Notes: generated by a model from the sequence alone, not told the origin. A stretch of DNA of 64,000 nucleotides from Symbiodinium kawagutii (GCA_009767595.1 VSDK01001483.1:39966-103965); one strand, 5' to 3'; counted from the first letter of the stretch, positions 10,381 to 20,660 are shown. Program-made: numbers and translations.

Positions 10381-11141
10381 TTACTGGTGTTGTCTCCTCA
10401 CTCTCGTTCTCTTCTTGTGCTGAAGATCAGGGGTCTGGCCAACTGAGGTGTGCTGGGACGAATGCCGGAGTGCAAATCCTCAGGGGAAATCTGTTGGAGC
10501 GAAGGATTTCGTGTGTCCAACCTTTCCTTATACCCTGATGGGATCTGATGGGTGTGAGTTGAAGTTCAAGCAACAAGGTGGTTGGAGCAGGTTGGATGTG
10601 GTCGGGTGGATTCGGATTGCGGACTCTTCAATGGCCTGCATCACCAAAAGCCATGGGTGAATGTTATTGAATGTTGACATTGTACATCATTGCAGCGCGT
10701 CACTGTAGGCATAGCTTTTCCCTACCTGCCCCACATGAAAAAAATGTTTGCTTAGCGATACGAATCATTTGTGGACAACTTCATGTTTGGCAAACACCTT
10801 GTCAGTTTGGTGGGAGAAGCATCAATCCTTTGTGCCCGGGCTCAAAACAACCCACTATACAAAACGAAACATGAGTTGGCTTCCTCACGACCACAGCAAC
10901 AACCTACATTTCCAGCAGGACCAGGAACAAACCACCAAAAGTAGTCCTGCTAAACACAATTTTTTCTCATAAATGGAAACGTAGTTTGGAGCTAAGGAGG
11001 CTAAGGACCATGTCAATCTTCAAATTGGTTAAACTAAATGTGATTTTTTTTTATCATTTTTTATCAGTCAAATTTGGCTAAGGGTTGTACTTCCAAATTG
11101 TTTGGTCCATGTCAAGACACCTGTGATGGCACACGATTCAG
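10380..11141. other. No supported gene
   Basis: Short overlapping ORFs (10448-10660, 10671-10874, 10748-10972) lack splice sites and good composition. The last 100 bp would be intron or 5' flank of the gene that follows. Confidence 0.4.
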
Positions 11142-11848
11142 GCTCCGGGGCCCCACCACTGCGCCTTTGGAAAACCTGCGCCCACCGGAGCCTGTGGTGA
11201 AGGCTCCGGTGACGGGTTGGCAGACCTTGCCACCTACTTGGAACCAGAAACCAAACAGTTGAGAGGATGAGGATGATGTTTCCTTGAAAATCGTTCAGTA
11301 TATATTGTGATTATTTACAATTTATATATATATATATAAATATAATATGTATGTACGTATAGTGATACATATTGATATATATATATATATATATTTATTT
11401 ATTTATTTAAATCTATACATGTGTGTACTCTAAGACATCCTGATTTGTTTGTGGTAGCCATTCGACCGCAGGTGCTGGAGGCCACACCAAAGAGGCGACT
11501 GGTGCCACCTCAGGACTGTCAGTCTAAGGGAATTGCAATGCTCGAGAAATGTCAGGAGAGGCTTCACCTGGAGATTTGGCACTAAAAGATTCTAGAATTA
11601 GTTGGATTATTGGCTTCACCTGAGGATTGGCTTCACTGACTAATGTTGTAGTACTGGCTTTCGGGCCTCACGGTTGAATTATGCGTCTACAGAGAAAGGC
11701 CCTTTCGTCAGGTACCTCCCATGAGAATCTCAGGGTTTTTGACAAGCCTGACTTTTCGACGGCCATGATGGGTCCCAACCACACCAGCGCCACACGGTTC
11801 AGTGACGAGGAGCTGAAGGAAGAGAATGCGGCAAGCCAGGCGCTGTGA
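11142..11848 (+). CDS. Three-exon gene end with GA-AG and GC-AG introns
   Basis: Exon 1 (11142-11265) follows ACGATTCAG and includes EGSGDGLADLATYLEPETKQ. It ends AGAG|GATGAG, a GA donor in phase 1. Exon 2 (11458-11560) follows GTGGTAG and reads IRPQVLEATPKRRLVPPQ and MLEKCQE. It ends GAGAG|GCTTCA, a GC donor in phase 2. Exon 3 (11695-11848) reads KALSSGTSHENLRVFDKPDF and RFSDEELKEENAASQAL and ends in TGA. Phases agree at both junctions, giving about 127 residues with strong G/C third positions. The tail is hydrophilic and probably disordered. Exon 1 has a second plausible frame. The 5' part and function are unknown. Confidence 0.6.
11318..11408. repeat. AT microsatellite inside an intron
   Basis: Two TA runs (about 11322-11340 and 11372-11392) and a short ATTT run lie inside the first intron of the gene at 11142-11848. 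Confidence 0.85.
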
Positions 11849-11940
11849 AAGGGTGGATGGGATGTGAATCTCTCACTGTTTCCACGGAGTATTTACGACA
11901 GATTTACATTGTACAGCAGTTCACATTGGTGGAGACAATC

Positions 11941-12025
11941 ATTATGAAGCATAGATGCATGCTGTTACATGCATGTACCGAGTGATTATGAAGTGTAGAT
12001 GCATGCTGTTACATGCATGTAGGAG
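11941..12025. repeat. Tandem duplication, 44-bp unit
   Basis: Two copies start at 11941 and 11985. They share ATTATGAAG and ATGCATGCTGTTACATGCAT; the latter includes ATGCAT-type palindromes. They differ at a few positions. The interval lies about 90 bp after the stop of the preceding gene. Confidence 0.85.
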
Positions 12026-12590
12026 TTAATGAACACTGTGATGGAAGTATGGCTCAAAGGAAGATTCTTGACATACACATGCAGCATATGCACATGTCCA
12101 CAATATTTTCATCTAGGGCAATATAGAGTTACATTTGATTTTCACATACAGATTTACATCTCTTACAGACATAGTATCACTACAAGGGACCTGTATTCTC
12201 ACTCGACTATTGTCACAACATCAGCAGTTACTCCATCGCTACCATTGATATTGCATCCATGCATGTAATATCAGCGGTAGCTGTGATGATATCCACAATT
12301 ACGCTCCCATGCAGTCTGGGTTTGACCCGGAGATTGTTCAGGTCATATCCCTGTGCTGGGAGCTACACGCACCACTCGCACAGCATAGTTGAGAGGCCAT
12401 GGAAATGAAGGCAGAGCCCGTTGTTGCTATGCCAGAGATAGGCCCGGCCGGCCGCTAGTCTATGTATTCTGGTTTCTGTTTAGGTCATTGTATGCACAGA
12501 GAGCTTATGAATATTATTTACATATAGGTATATATTTGTATATATACATATTTGAAATAGGGAGCCACATGTTTGATGTGCGTGTGCAGT
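12026..12590. other. No supported gene
   Basis: Two plus ORFs (12029-12268, 12389-12745) have weak composition, and the second runs into the GTT repeat. Confidence 0.4.
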
Positions 12591-12593
12591 GTG

Positions 12594-12630
12594 TTGTGGT
12601 TGTTGTTGTGGTTGTGGTTGAGGTTGTTGG

Positions 12631-12664
<34 letters not shown>

Positions 12665-12800
12665 CCTGTGCTTGTCCTTGTTCCTTTTTGCCTTCGTCGG
12701 TCCCTTGCCATTGTTGCGGTGGTGTTATTGAAGTTGACGTTGTGATGGTTGTGGTGTTTGTTTCGGTGCTTGTCATTGTAGTTGTTTGTCATTGCTGCTG
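12594..12800. repeat. GTT trinucleotide repeat
   Basis: A pure run of GTT lies at about 12627-12664, with degenerate GTT/GTG on both sides. It is responsible for the poly-valine and poly-threonine frames on the two strands. Confidence 0.9.
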
Positions 12801-13341
12801 TTGTTGCTGGTTCGCTGTTTGTTGTTCTTTATCTTTGCGGTGGTGTTTCGGAGGAGTTTTTCATGGTTCATGGGTCTGGCAAGCAAAATAAGTAGCAGAC
12901 AGCTATACAACATCCAAATGACATGATATGATTGAACATGCTGTCTACCTGATACGAGTCTTGACCCTGGTTTGAATTTCATCGGACGTTCCCCGATAAA
13001 CATAGTAGCTGGAATTCATATGCATGACCAATCATTTTTGTATGCAGTTACGACTCTTACAATTTCATCAAGCTCCGCCTCTGTAACAATCTGAGACTTC
13101 CATAGTTTGATGACGAACTCTTCCGCAGAGCACATTCACCTTTACGATTCTAAAGCCAATTTTCGCTGCATAGGAAGGTGCCACCAGAGCATAGGAACAG
13201 GTCCAATGAGTCGTTATTCCTTGATTGCATCTCCAGCTTCGTCATGTCGCCACCGAAGTTTCGTTGATGGTTAGTCTGGGGGCAGGATGATTGCTTTCAA
13301 TTACTGTGGCAAAAGGTTTGCATCTTATTTTTGTCGACAAC

Positions 13342-13547
13342 CTGTGCTGTTTCCAGGGCCTCACCATCCAAGCATATGCATGATATCCTTGTTGAGAGGT
13401 TGTAGGTAGAGACCAGCTTGTGTTCTTTGACAGTGGCAGCATTTCTTCGCGCGTCCAAGAACAGCTTCTGACATAGAAGGAACCTCTCAGTGTAGACGTG
13501 AACAGCAGGGCATAGTTGTGACCGCATTCGGGCGGACCTGTACTGAC
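13342..13547 (-). CDS. Exon of an unknown gene
   Basis: Follows the acceptor TTTCAATGCAACCACAG and ends at CAG|GTTGTC. In phase 1 it reads VYTERFLLCQKLFLDARRNA, TVKEHKLVSTYNLSTR and CLDGEALETAQ. Charged residues are frequent, with a mixed but clearly protein-like codon pattern. The 93-codon ORF that contains it spans 13578-13297. No family recognised. Confidence 0.52.
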
Positions 13548-13748
13548 CTGTGGTTGCATTGAAACAAGTGTATGTCATCGTGATATGTCAAGTCGTTATC
13601 TTTGCCTAGTTCTGATGGTGCATGTTGAAAGACGCAATGAAACGGCAAGTTTTCGCATGTCTACATCCCTCTACGCATTAGGTATTATTTTGTCACTGTT
13701 TCGAGCAGAACATGATATACCAATACCGATCCATTCAGACAAATGTGG

Positions 13749-14009
13749 CTAGATCATTTTGAACTTTGGCCTGGAGGTAAATCGTAAATATTCAAGTTGG
13801 AACATCGGGAAGTATAACGCACATAAACTCACAACAAGATAAAGAAGAAATAGGATAGTAATGGATAGTGTGACAGATAGAAACACATATGAAAGACATA
13901 TGAAACACATATCGCATCTCCCAAGCATGTCAGCTCCCCAGTGAATACGTTGAAGGGCCCCAGGGTTGACAGCACAGCCATGGCTGGAGATCAGACTGAT
14001 CAACCCCAA
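13749..14009 (-). CDS. Hydrophobic open frame
   Basis: The first part (SSHGCAVNPGALQRIHWGAD) is coding-like. The second part is a very hydrophobic stretch (about 13905-13800) that could be membrane helices or AT-rich intron sequence. A GT that could act as donor lies near 13905. Weak support. Confidence 0.28.
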   Translation of the reverse strand: MGLISLISSHGCAVNPGALQRIHWGADMLGRCDMCFICLSYVFLSVTLSITILFLLYLVVSLCALYFPMFQLEYLRFTSRPKFKMI

Positions 14010-14112
14010 GTGGTCGTGCCTTGGTCTAGGCTGGTGAAGTCAGGTTTTTTGTCATCAGAAATTCATGTTTTTTGTCGTGTGTTTTGAAACCCAAGTGGTC
14101 GTGCCTTGTCAC
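14001..14112. repeat. Direct repeat CAAGTGGTCGTGCCTTG
   Basis: The 17-mer occurs at about 14005 and 14094. Two similar TTTTTTGTCRT segments lie between, suggesting a local duplication of about 89 bp. Confidence 0.6.
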
Positions 14113-14193
14113 CAGTTTAGTTGAGACATGTTGAGACTATGAACACGGCCTCATGTTTCCTTGTCGGATCTTGATCCTTTTTTCTCCTGTGAG

Positions 14194-14260
14194 CAGCTCG
14201 TGACATATTCTTTCTTGGGACGATTTGCTCGTGAAAAAACAGTAGATGTGCCACAGAAAT
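14194..14260 (+). CDS. Exon of an unknown gene
   Basis: Bounded by the acceptor CTTTTTTCTCCTGTGAG and the donor AAAT|GTAAGG. In phase 0 it reads QLVTYSFLGRFAREKTVDVP. A possible next piece starts after GGAAACAG at 14309 and ends AGGAG|GTGTGT; it would be a very small exon. The product is unknown. Confidence 0.42.
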
Positions 14261-14379
14261 GTAAGGCTACGGTTACTTCATTAAAAATCTGCTTGACGCT
14301 GGAAACAGATACCCTGAGGAGGTGTGTCACTGCATCCAGTAAGCCCAGTAGGTGATGGCAGACCACCCCAATCTACCCC

Positions 14380-14744
14380 CTAGCCGTGATTCCCGTTCCC
14401 ACATGGTACGACCAACAGAAGCGAATGGCAACCTCCCTGGAAACCAGCTGAGCGCTGGTCAGTCATCCTAGATGAGCCATGGATAGTTATGGCATGTTTA
14501 ATTGATTTGCTGCCAGAGTTATTGAGCGCTAGAACTTGTCTTCTGCACTTCTCAGCACTCCCGTGTTGCCTGTATATAGGCTGCCGAGGAGCGTTCTTGT
14601 ACGTTTTAACCATCTGGTTTGAATGCAAAAGTACCGGAAACCACAAGAGTCACAATAGTCAAAATCAAAGATTGAACCCACTTTCATAGTAGGTTTCTTG
14701 GAACCATATCCTATGACCTCTTGCAAGTACACAGACATCCTCAA
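14380..14744 (-). other. Overlapping minus-strand ORFs, undecided
   Basis: An 88-codon minus ORF (14646-14380) has a protein-like stretch (GSAEKCRRQVLALNNSGS) but no convincing splice sites. A plus ORF overlaps it (14489-14689). Confidence 0.22.
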
Positions 14745-15010
14745 TCACATATGATAGCTTCCGCCCCACACGCTTTGAAATGTGTTTGTTGAATCAGTTC
14801 GAAAAGGATGTTACTTTGGACACGTCAAAAACGCACGTTCTTTCAGCTTGGCACATCTTGGACCAATCCCTCAAACAGCCATAGCAGCTAGTGGTTGGAC
14901 CATGATCATTGCAACGTGGTTATTCTTGTTTCGTCCTCTCATCGTGATGCTTACTAAGCACCATGAAGCACCACTAAGGACCATGAAGCCCCTTACCATT
15001 TTGCCAACCA

Positions 15011-15372
15011 CCCGAGGGGATTGCAGCTGCCATTCGCAATGCTCAGGATTGCATTCCTCTCATTGACGCTGCCTCCAAGTTCCTAAGCACAGCTGAGGGG
15101 GTCTGCACATTTTTGTGGCTGTAAACAAGGACATTTGGAACCCCCGATACAACGGTTTCGCTGTAGACCTGCCTCTACTTCGCCCCTTGTGGAGCATTCT
15201 GGTGGGCAGAGTCAAGCATCCAACACGTGGTGTTGAGTATATAGTGCTTGGCTTCGCGCAATTGCTCCTACGCAACATGGATGTTACCACCATGATTCTC
15301 TTGGTGCTAGTAGGATTGTTGCTTGATTTTGCATACTACCGTAGCCACATGGACTTCCCCCTCCTGAAATAA
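15011..15372 (+). CDS. Coding block with an apparent -1 frameshift
   Basis: The first frame reads IAAAIRNAQDCIPLIDAASK and FLSTAEG. The next frame reads HIFVAVNKDIWNPRYNGFAV and LPLLRPLWSILVGRVKHP, then a hydrophobic C-terminus and a TAA. The two meet at a run of five Gs (15097-15101); six Gs would put them in one frame. Third positions are G/C-rich in both parts. Either the assembly lacks a base in the homopolymer, or this is a damaged copy, or a splice junction was missed. Product unknown. Confidence 0.4.
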
Positions 15373-15611
15373 TTCATCAGACTGGGCACCTTTGTGCATG
15401 CGTAGCCGTGGCAAAGCAAGTGTCAAGTATGTGCTTGCAGATTTGAACATTCTCCAAGGCAAAAAGACCTGGGAAATGGAGCAGTGAAGCAGAAGAACTT
15501 CGCACAGGCGCGGCTGATCCAGCTGTGAACCTCAATGGATCTCGCATTGGGACGTGGTGGATACTGCTCTGATTTGATTGTGATCCTTATCTTTGCCGCC
15601 CGAGCTCTAGA

Positions 15612-15743
15612 ATGACATGGGCATCAACTGCGTTTGCAAAAGCCCTAAACCCACCAGATGGATTCCGAAGGGTTGATTTGGTTCCAAACCGCTACCTTGT
15701 TGACTGCGGAGAATTAAAAATCTGTGCGGGAATCCCAGCATGA
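15612..15743 (+). CDS. Short open frame, likely an exon
   Basis: From ATG it reads TWASTAFAKALNPPDGFRRV and DLVPNRYLVDCGELKICAG, ending in TGA at 15741. The frame stays open upstream into 15590, so ATG need not be the start. Upstream at 15480-15560 another frame (EELRTGAADPAVNLNGSR) is also coding-like. The minus ORF 15846-15607 overlaps. Composition favours plus. Confidence 0.42.
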   Translation: MTWASTAFAKALNPPDGFRRVDLVPNRYLVDCGELKICAGIPA

Positions 15744-15942
15744 ACCAGTCTTCTTCGGAGATGACTCCAGTTGACATGCAGTTTGGTCTGTTTAGAATCG
15801 ATTCACCAACAGTTATGGGACTGGCGGAGGGAATGATCAGTATCATATCTGTTTCTACAACGTGGCCATCGCAAGTATCAATCCTTGTGAAGCTATGTCA
15901 CCATCAGTGGTAGCTGTCAAGTGTCCCATCGAGCATCAATAG

Positions 15943-16082
15943 CCATAGTCGGGAAAGAACCCGTGACCAATTGGGGGCAGCCAATTGGGACATTTGCACA
16001 GGCCATTGCCGCCTACGAGGCTGGCATCACGATTCTGGTCGGGAGCCTGGAACTTCTGAAGATGTTTAGAAGAAATGAGGAG
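15943..16082 (+). CDS. Exon with TPR-like helix
   Basis: Follows ATCAATAG and ends GAGGAG|GTGTGT. The frame reads VGKEPVTNWGQPIGT and then FAQAIAAYEAGITILVGS and LELLKMFRRNEE. A-x-x-A-Y-E/A-x-x-I is the typical second helix of a tetratricopeptide repeat, a helical protein-binding module. Third positions are mostly G/C. The exon at 16640 has the matching first-helix pattern, so both may encode one TPR protein. The phases of these two do not match directly, so an exon may be missing near the assembly gap. Confidence 0.5.
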
Positions 16083-16505
16083 GTGTGTGTGGGATGAAGT
16101 GAATTTTCAAAAAGGATTTGCTTCAAAGTTTAGCAAAATTTAGCAAAGCCAAGCAGAACGAAACTCGGGGAACCTGTGGCAATCTGTCTCATCTCATTTT
16201 GGACAACGACGCTTCCAAAAAAGATCCCGACGTCAGGATAAGGCCGATGGTCATCCCATCTTGCGGAGTGAAGGTGAGCAGATGGTGACTTTGAAGGCGA
16301 TCGGTGTTGCGTTGGTTCCTGCGAATCCATGATGGAGGGAATTCCATGGAATTCTCAAACAACAGTGACCAGAACACATTCACCATTGCAGCAGATTGAC
16401 CTGCTTTTTTTTTTTCGTTCCTCTGTGGAGTTATGATTGACCGTTTTTGACTTTTTACGTTCTCTGTTTCTTCTGTCTTGCCAGGGGATTCCTGCACTGA
16501 GAAAC

Positions 16506-16531
16506 NNNNNNNNNNNNNNNNNNNNNNNNNN
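16506..16531. other. Assembly gap of 26 N
   Basis: The sequence before the gap ends ATTCCTGCACTGAGAAAC, and the sequence after it begins with ATTCCTGCAATGAGAAAC. The gap therefore sits between near-identical copies and probably hides a tandem repeat. Confidence 0.95.
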
Positions 16532-16639
16532 CATTCCTGCAATGAGAAACACTTACATTGCAGTATATGATTATACATGTGAACACTGATCAATGCCTGG
16601 TAAAGTCTGCATCGGTCCCATGCTCTCGGCGCACGAAAT

Positions 16640-16681
16640 CTGAAGGCCACCCTGTACAGCAACATCGCGCAGTGTCATGCT
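16640..16681 (+). CDS. TPR-like exon fragment
   Basis: The frame LKATLYSNIAQCHA matches the first helix of a TPR motif as seen in many co-chaperone-type proteins (L-Y-S-N-x-A-x-C-H). Thirteen of its fourteen codons have G/C at the third position or are otherwise typical. CAT|GCTTAG (16678) may be a GC donor. The 5' edge is unknown. The minus strand is also open here but less like a known motif. Confidence 0.42.
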
Positions 16682-16992
16682 TAGTGGGCTGCTGCGGAGA
16701 TGACTCTTGGTATCTCAACAGAACAAATTGTTCCAATATGTTCCAATCATTTAGAAACATATTGATATATTTACTACGGGTTAGCAATGAAGAGTAATTA
16801 ATTATACTGCAGTATATTCATTGCCTCACTCTTCATTCAGATCATTTCAATACAAATTTGGAGGAAACGTACCACCAAAGAAGGGAACCATTCACACTGA
16901 AATTGCTGCCCCACTCAGTAATGAACCCTGGAGCTAGTCAATCTAGAGTCAGCATTGGTTGGCGTCCCCTGCTGATGTCAATCTCATTTCAG

Positions 16993-17111
16993 CCTTTCAT
17001 GATTTTGCTGTGCCTTGTTTGCGGACCCATTGCTTCGCAAAACATGTACACGGCGATCGCAAGGGATGAGGGCTCCATGGCGATTCTGCCCATCCTGTTT
17101 TTAAACACCTA
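16993..17111 (+). CDS. Terminal-exon candidate
   Basis: Follows the good acceptor GTCAATCTCATTTCAG and reads PFMILLCLVCGPIASQN, MYTAIARDEGSMAILPI and then TAG. The start is hydrophobic. It may be the end of the TPR-like gene, or a separate exon. Confidence 0.35.
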
Positions 17112-17214
17112 GAACCTATCGAAAAAACAGATATAGCCCATCCGGTCCATTTTAGCGAACCGGTTTCCAGTCCTTTTTTGTTTCTTGATGAATTACAACA
17201 GTAAACATTTGTAT

Positions 17215-17340
17215 ATAGTCAATGGTTGACAATAGTAAACATTGGTTGTATATATTTGGTGGATATTGATGGATATGGTGGATATTTGGTTGTATATATC
17301 TAATGGATCTTGATGCATATTGATGGATATTGATGGTGCA
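17215..17340. repeat. Degenerate TTGATGGATA repeats
   Basis: Irregular copies of GGATATT, TTGATGGATA and TTGGTTGTATATAT make up the interval. Confidence 0.7.
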
Positions 17341-17345
17341 CAGTT

Positions 17346-17518
17346 GGGTAAGTCTCGGTTTGTCCAAGCGCCGGTTCTTGTTGCAACGTCTGGCCCGAGC
17401 GCAACCTGGATCGTGTCGAAGTTTCGATCTCGCATCGTGTCGATCTCGCTGCAGTATGGCCAAGGTGGCGGTGCACAGCTGGGAGCTGGGGAAGGTGACC
17501 ATGACAGGGAGGTGATGT
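17346..17518 (+). CDS. Exon-like segment
   Basis: After TGGTGCACAG one frame reads LGKSRFVQAPVLVATSGPSA and IVSKFRSRIVSISLQYGQ, ending in TGA. A second plus frame and a 121-codon minus ORF are also open here, so the call is weak. Confidence 0.25.
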
Positions 17519-17519
17519 G

Positions 17520-18660
17520 AACCGTCATGGTTACATCATCATCATTGTTATCATGCATGATAGTTATGAATCACTGTTCCATACCATGAACCCACATAGG
17601 TTAAGTATATTTATGATCCATTTATCCATTCATGGCTTTATATCAGGCTCTTATTTATGGCTATTGTAGGTTTACCTCGTAATCGTAGGAATGCAACCTC
17701 CTCAACCAGTGTAGGCAGAGCAATCACTAGAGGGGATGGAAGTGAGCACTGTCTGACATCTTCATACAAACATATGTATATATGCAAACTAAACATACCC
17801 GAGGTGCATTTTGCTTTACAAAGATTGAAGACCAGCCATAGTGGATTTCTGGAAGGTTGGTATCATAGACTCTGCCTTGAAGCCTTTTGTTCAATGGTCG
17901 CTATCCTTCTGGATCCATTGTTCTTTTCTGCATTTGATTGCTGTTAAACGCCTGGTTGGCTGTTGACTGATTACGATGCACCCTGTTATGACGGGAGGAG
18001 CGTACTGCGAGACCATCAAACGAGGCCATGATAAAGTAATGACGAAAAGTCTTCACAAGGTTACAATCATGGCTTGTAAAATGTAAAAGAGTACAGCATT
18101 TTGAGTCAAGACGAGTCAAAATGAGTCAAGACCGTGAGTGCGTGATAGTGGGCGTGTGTCTACACCCTGACGGGAGAGAATTACTGCTGATGGTGGACGT
18201 GTTCGGACATTGTCAGCAAGATGAATACATTTGTACGTGGAGGTGGATCTCATATCAGCCATGCTTGCAAATGTATATATCTATATCATGTGCATATGCA
18301 AGCGCAGAGCGGCAAGTGTACTGTGAAGTAGAGTAATCAGGAATTGCTTCGAGAGGGAGTGTGTTCATGTGAGACGGGTGATCATCTTGTTCATTGTTGA
18401 TTGTTGTTGGGGCTTGTCTTTTCGAATGCATTCCAGGGAACTATTGTCTCGTAGGGGTTTGTGTTTTTGTTTCATGCTGTTGTCCTTGCATGCACATCAA
18501 TGTGTCTGCGAACATATTCAAAAATTAAGCATGAATGTTGTGTACATATTACATACACGTAACATAGGTTTTGCTGAACATGCGAATCCTTGTTCTGTAG
18601 CTGCATATAGATGTCAATAAATCTTATCAATATAGGTTACATTGAGTACTACATAGAATT
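17520..18660. other. No supported gene
   Basis: ORFs at 17657-17947, 18121-18336 and 18369-18620 have poor composition and no splice sites. GAGTCAAGA is repeated three times at 18101-18130. Confidence 0.4.
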
Positions 18661-18680
18661 TGCTTCTACGGAAGGCATGG

Positions 18681-18790
18681 TCGCTCAGCTAGGCTTCAAG
18701 ATTTGCCAAGCATGAAGCCGTTGCGCGCAGATGTTGACCAGTGATTCAGCCATCAAATGGGCCAGCTGTTGGTCATTCTCGGGGTTGCAC
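18681..18790 (-). CDS. Terminal-exon candidate
   Basis: The minus frame reads NPENDQQLAHLMAESLVNIC and AQRLHAWQILKPS and ends in TGA. About 70% of third positions are G/C. CCCCGAG may be the acceptor. The product is unknown. Confidence 0.4.
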
Positions 18791-18976
18791 AAGTATACCA
18801 AGAGCAATCAGTCACTACCTGCAGATACACAAAAACATGGATATAAGAGTATTTCTTGGGATGTCATTTAGGTGATGTTGATCATGACCGCTATGACCAT
18901 CCCCAAATATTTGAATAGGTGAAGATCGCCGCCTCATAGATGATGAAGAATGAATCGCGATTGAATCCTGATTGAA

Positions 18977-19261
18977 GTGAAGCCCCGATTGATGAACCCT
19001 GATTGTTTGGTTGCTAAGGTGGTTCTTGTTTGGTTTGTTGCTCGGTTGGTCGTTCTGGATAGTTTTGCTGATTTATTGGTTGATGATGGGGGTTCTCTCC
19101 AAACAAAGGTAAGAATTTTGGGTGGTGTGGTACCCCTCAATGGTGTCGTCATGCTGTTTGGCTCCCTGGGTTTCGCTCAGCGCGGAAAGGTTGGAGTGGA
19201 AGATTTGAAAAGGCTGGAGAATTCTTGCCCCTGCTGTGCCGCCAAGCTAGTAGTGAGCTAG
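18977..19261 (+). CDS. Open frame with coding-like 3' half
   Basis: The 94-codon frame contains CAAAG|GTAAGA, which could be a donor at 19108. The downstream half reads VVPLNGVVMLFGSLGFAQRG and KVGVEDLKRLENSCPCCAAK with G/C-biased third positions. An intron between the halves is possible, since both share the frame. The product is unknown. Confidence 0.35.
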   Translation: MKPRLMNPDCLVAKVVLVWFVARLVVLDSFADLLVDDGGSLQTKVRILGGVVPLNGVVMLFGSLGFAQRGKVGVEDLKRLENSCPCCAAKLVVS

Positions 19262-19304
19262 CAGGACCAAAGTATACCAGAGTACTAGTGCTGGTAATGT
19301 TGAG

Positions 19305-19430
19305 AATCTTGGTAGTATTGGTAGTAAAAGTAGTAGTAAGTAGTCGTAGTAGCAGCAGTAGTAATAGTAGTATAGTGGTAGCAGTAGCGGTAGCAGTAGC
19401 AGCAGCAGTAGAAGTGATGGTGGGGTGGGT
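19305..19430. repeat. AGT/AGC trinucleotide repeat
   Basis: About 120 bp of interrupted AGT, AGC and AGG triplets, like the block at 10 kb. Confidence 0.88.
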
Positions 19431-19901
19431 GGTTGTTGTTCTTGTTGTCGTTCTTGGTGGTGGTGGTCGGAGGGTGGGCGTGGGTGTGGGGGTGTTGGGG
19501 TTGCTGTTGCCACTCCTGTTTTGTCGCAGTGCATGAACCTCACCAGGCTAGGGATTAGCATTGCAAGCATCCATGTGGCTTTGGAATCCAAAGATTGACC
19601 ATGTTGTGATGGCTGTAAAGATTGAGTTCACACTTTTTCCGCACAAACATCCCAAAAAAAACGAACATTTTGCAGAAGTTTGTCGAAATCATCCAGTCAA
19701 ATCATGGGTCCACTCGAGTGGCCACTTTTTACATCCGCTTCCAGGAACTACTTGGTGAGTAGGTGTTCACGGTGGTATCAGTGATGCTGCTTGATCCGCC
19801 CGATAGCTTTCTTGCAATGGTCGGATGCCCAAGTTGTGAGAGTAAAGCTTTACTCTTTCTACCAAACTATCAACTCTTCGGATTTAGAGTTGAGTTGTGT
19901 A

Positions 19902-20057
19902 AGTACTTTAGGTTTGATGGTTGTGCCAGTTGCCCTGCAATCCCCAAGCGATTCGATGGTTGCAGAGGAGGCCTTTGCAGTTGTGGAAGGTTCCAAATGG
20001 TGGTTGGGAGCGACTAACATTGGCAGTTGCCGTGGGCGAAAAACGGTGGTTGTGTGA
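19902..20057 (+). CDS. Exon-like segment, frame uncertain
   Basis: After AAGTACTTTAG one frame reads MVVPVALQSPSDSMVAEEAF and AVVEGSKWWLGATNIGS. Another frame is cysteine-rich and equally open (19763-20017). Only the presence of coding-like sequence is supported. Confidence 0.25.
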   Translation, partial: STLGLMVVPVALQSPSDSMVAEEAFAVVEGSKWWLGATNIGSCRGRKTVVV

Positions 20058-20349
20058 AAATTTTGGTGGTTACCCCTAGATTGGGCCATTTTCCTAGCAA
20101 GCTTGAACCACCATGAACGACCGTTCACCATTATCAGCTATCATTGGCTATTGTTGGTCACTATTCAACTCCTATGAGAAGTATTCTCAACCATCACAAA
20201 CCAACCATTCCTATCTAACAATTAGCGAACCCCTGATCATTGTATAACCATCATTCATTAACCATATCAATTAACCAGCATCAACTACCTATCACCTAGT
20301 AACCATTATTAACCATCATCAATTATTGAAACGCCATCATTGATTAAGC

Positions 20350-20488
20350 CATCATTGTTGTCCAGCAAGGCTTGCTTCTGCGCAGGCCCAAGGAAGGACT
20401 GCAGCAGCGCCGTGCACATTTCCGAAGCAACACAGCGGCCTTGTGCATCCTGGCGGCCCATGGCGACGGCATGGGCGAAGAGGGAGTT
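20350..20488 (-). CDS. Exon of an unknown gene
   Basis: After the acceptor CAACCACCATAG the minus frame reads NSLFAHAVAMGRQDAQGRCV, SEMCTALLQSFLGPAQKQ and LLDNND. Nearly every codon ends in G or C. GATG|GCTTAA may be a GC donor. Other frames on both strands are open because the patch is GC-rich, but this has the most protein-like composition. It would form helices. No family named. Confidence 0.42.
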
Positions 20489-20499
20489 CTATGGTGGTT

Positions 20500-20660
20500 G
20501 GCTGGTTGGTTGGTGGGTGGGTGGGTGCGTGGATCGGTCGGTCGGTTGGTTGGTTCGTTGGTGGGTAGGTAGTTGGAGCTAGTTGATCTGTGATCAACAG
20601 CTGCTGGTTGATTGATGGTTGATGAATGGTTGATGCCAATGGTCATGGTTGGTTGTTTCC
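20500..20660. repeat. GGTTGGTGGG-type low-complexity DNA
   Basis: Repeated GGTTGGTTGG, GGTGGGTGGG and GGTCGGTCGG steps, followed by TTGATGGTTGATGAATGG. Non-coding. Confidence 0.8.

Noticed and set aside
10014-10538. Serine-, leucine- and threonine-rich ORFs
   Set aside because: They are translations of the AGT microsatellite.
15340-15352. Relict spliced-leader sequence (CCGTAGCCA)
   Set aside because: Only nine bases agree and the rest does not, which is expected by chance in 64 kb.
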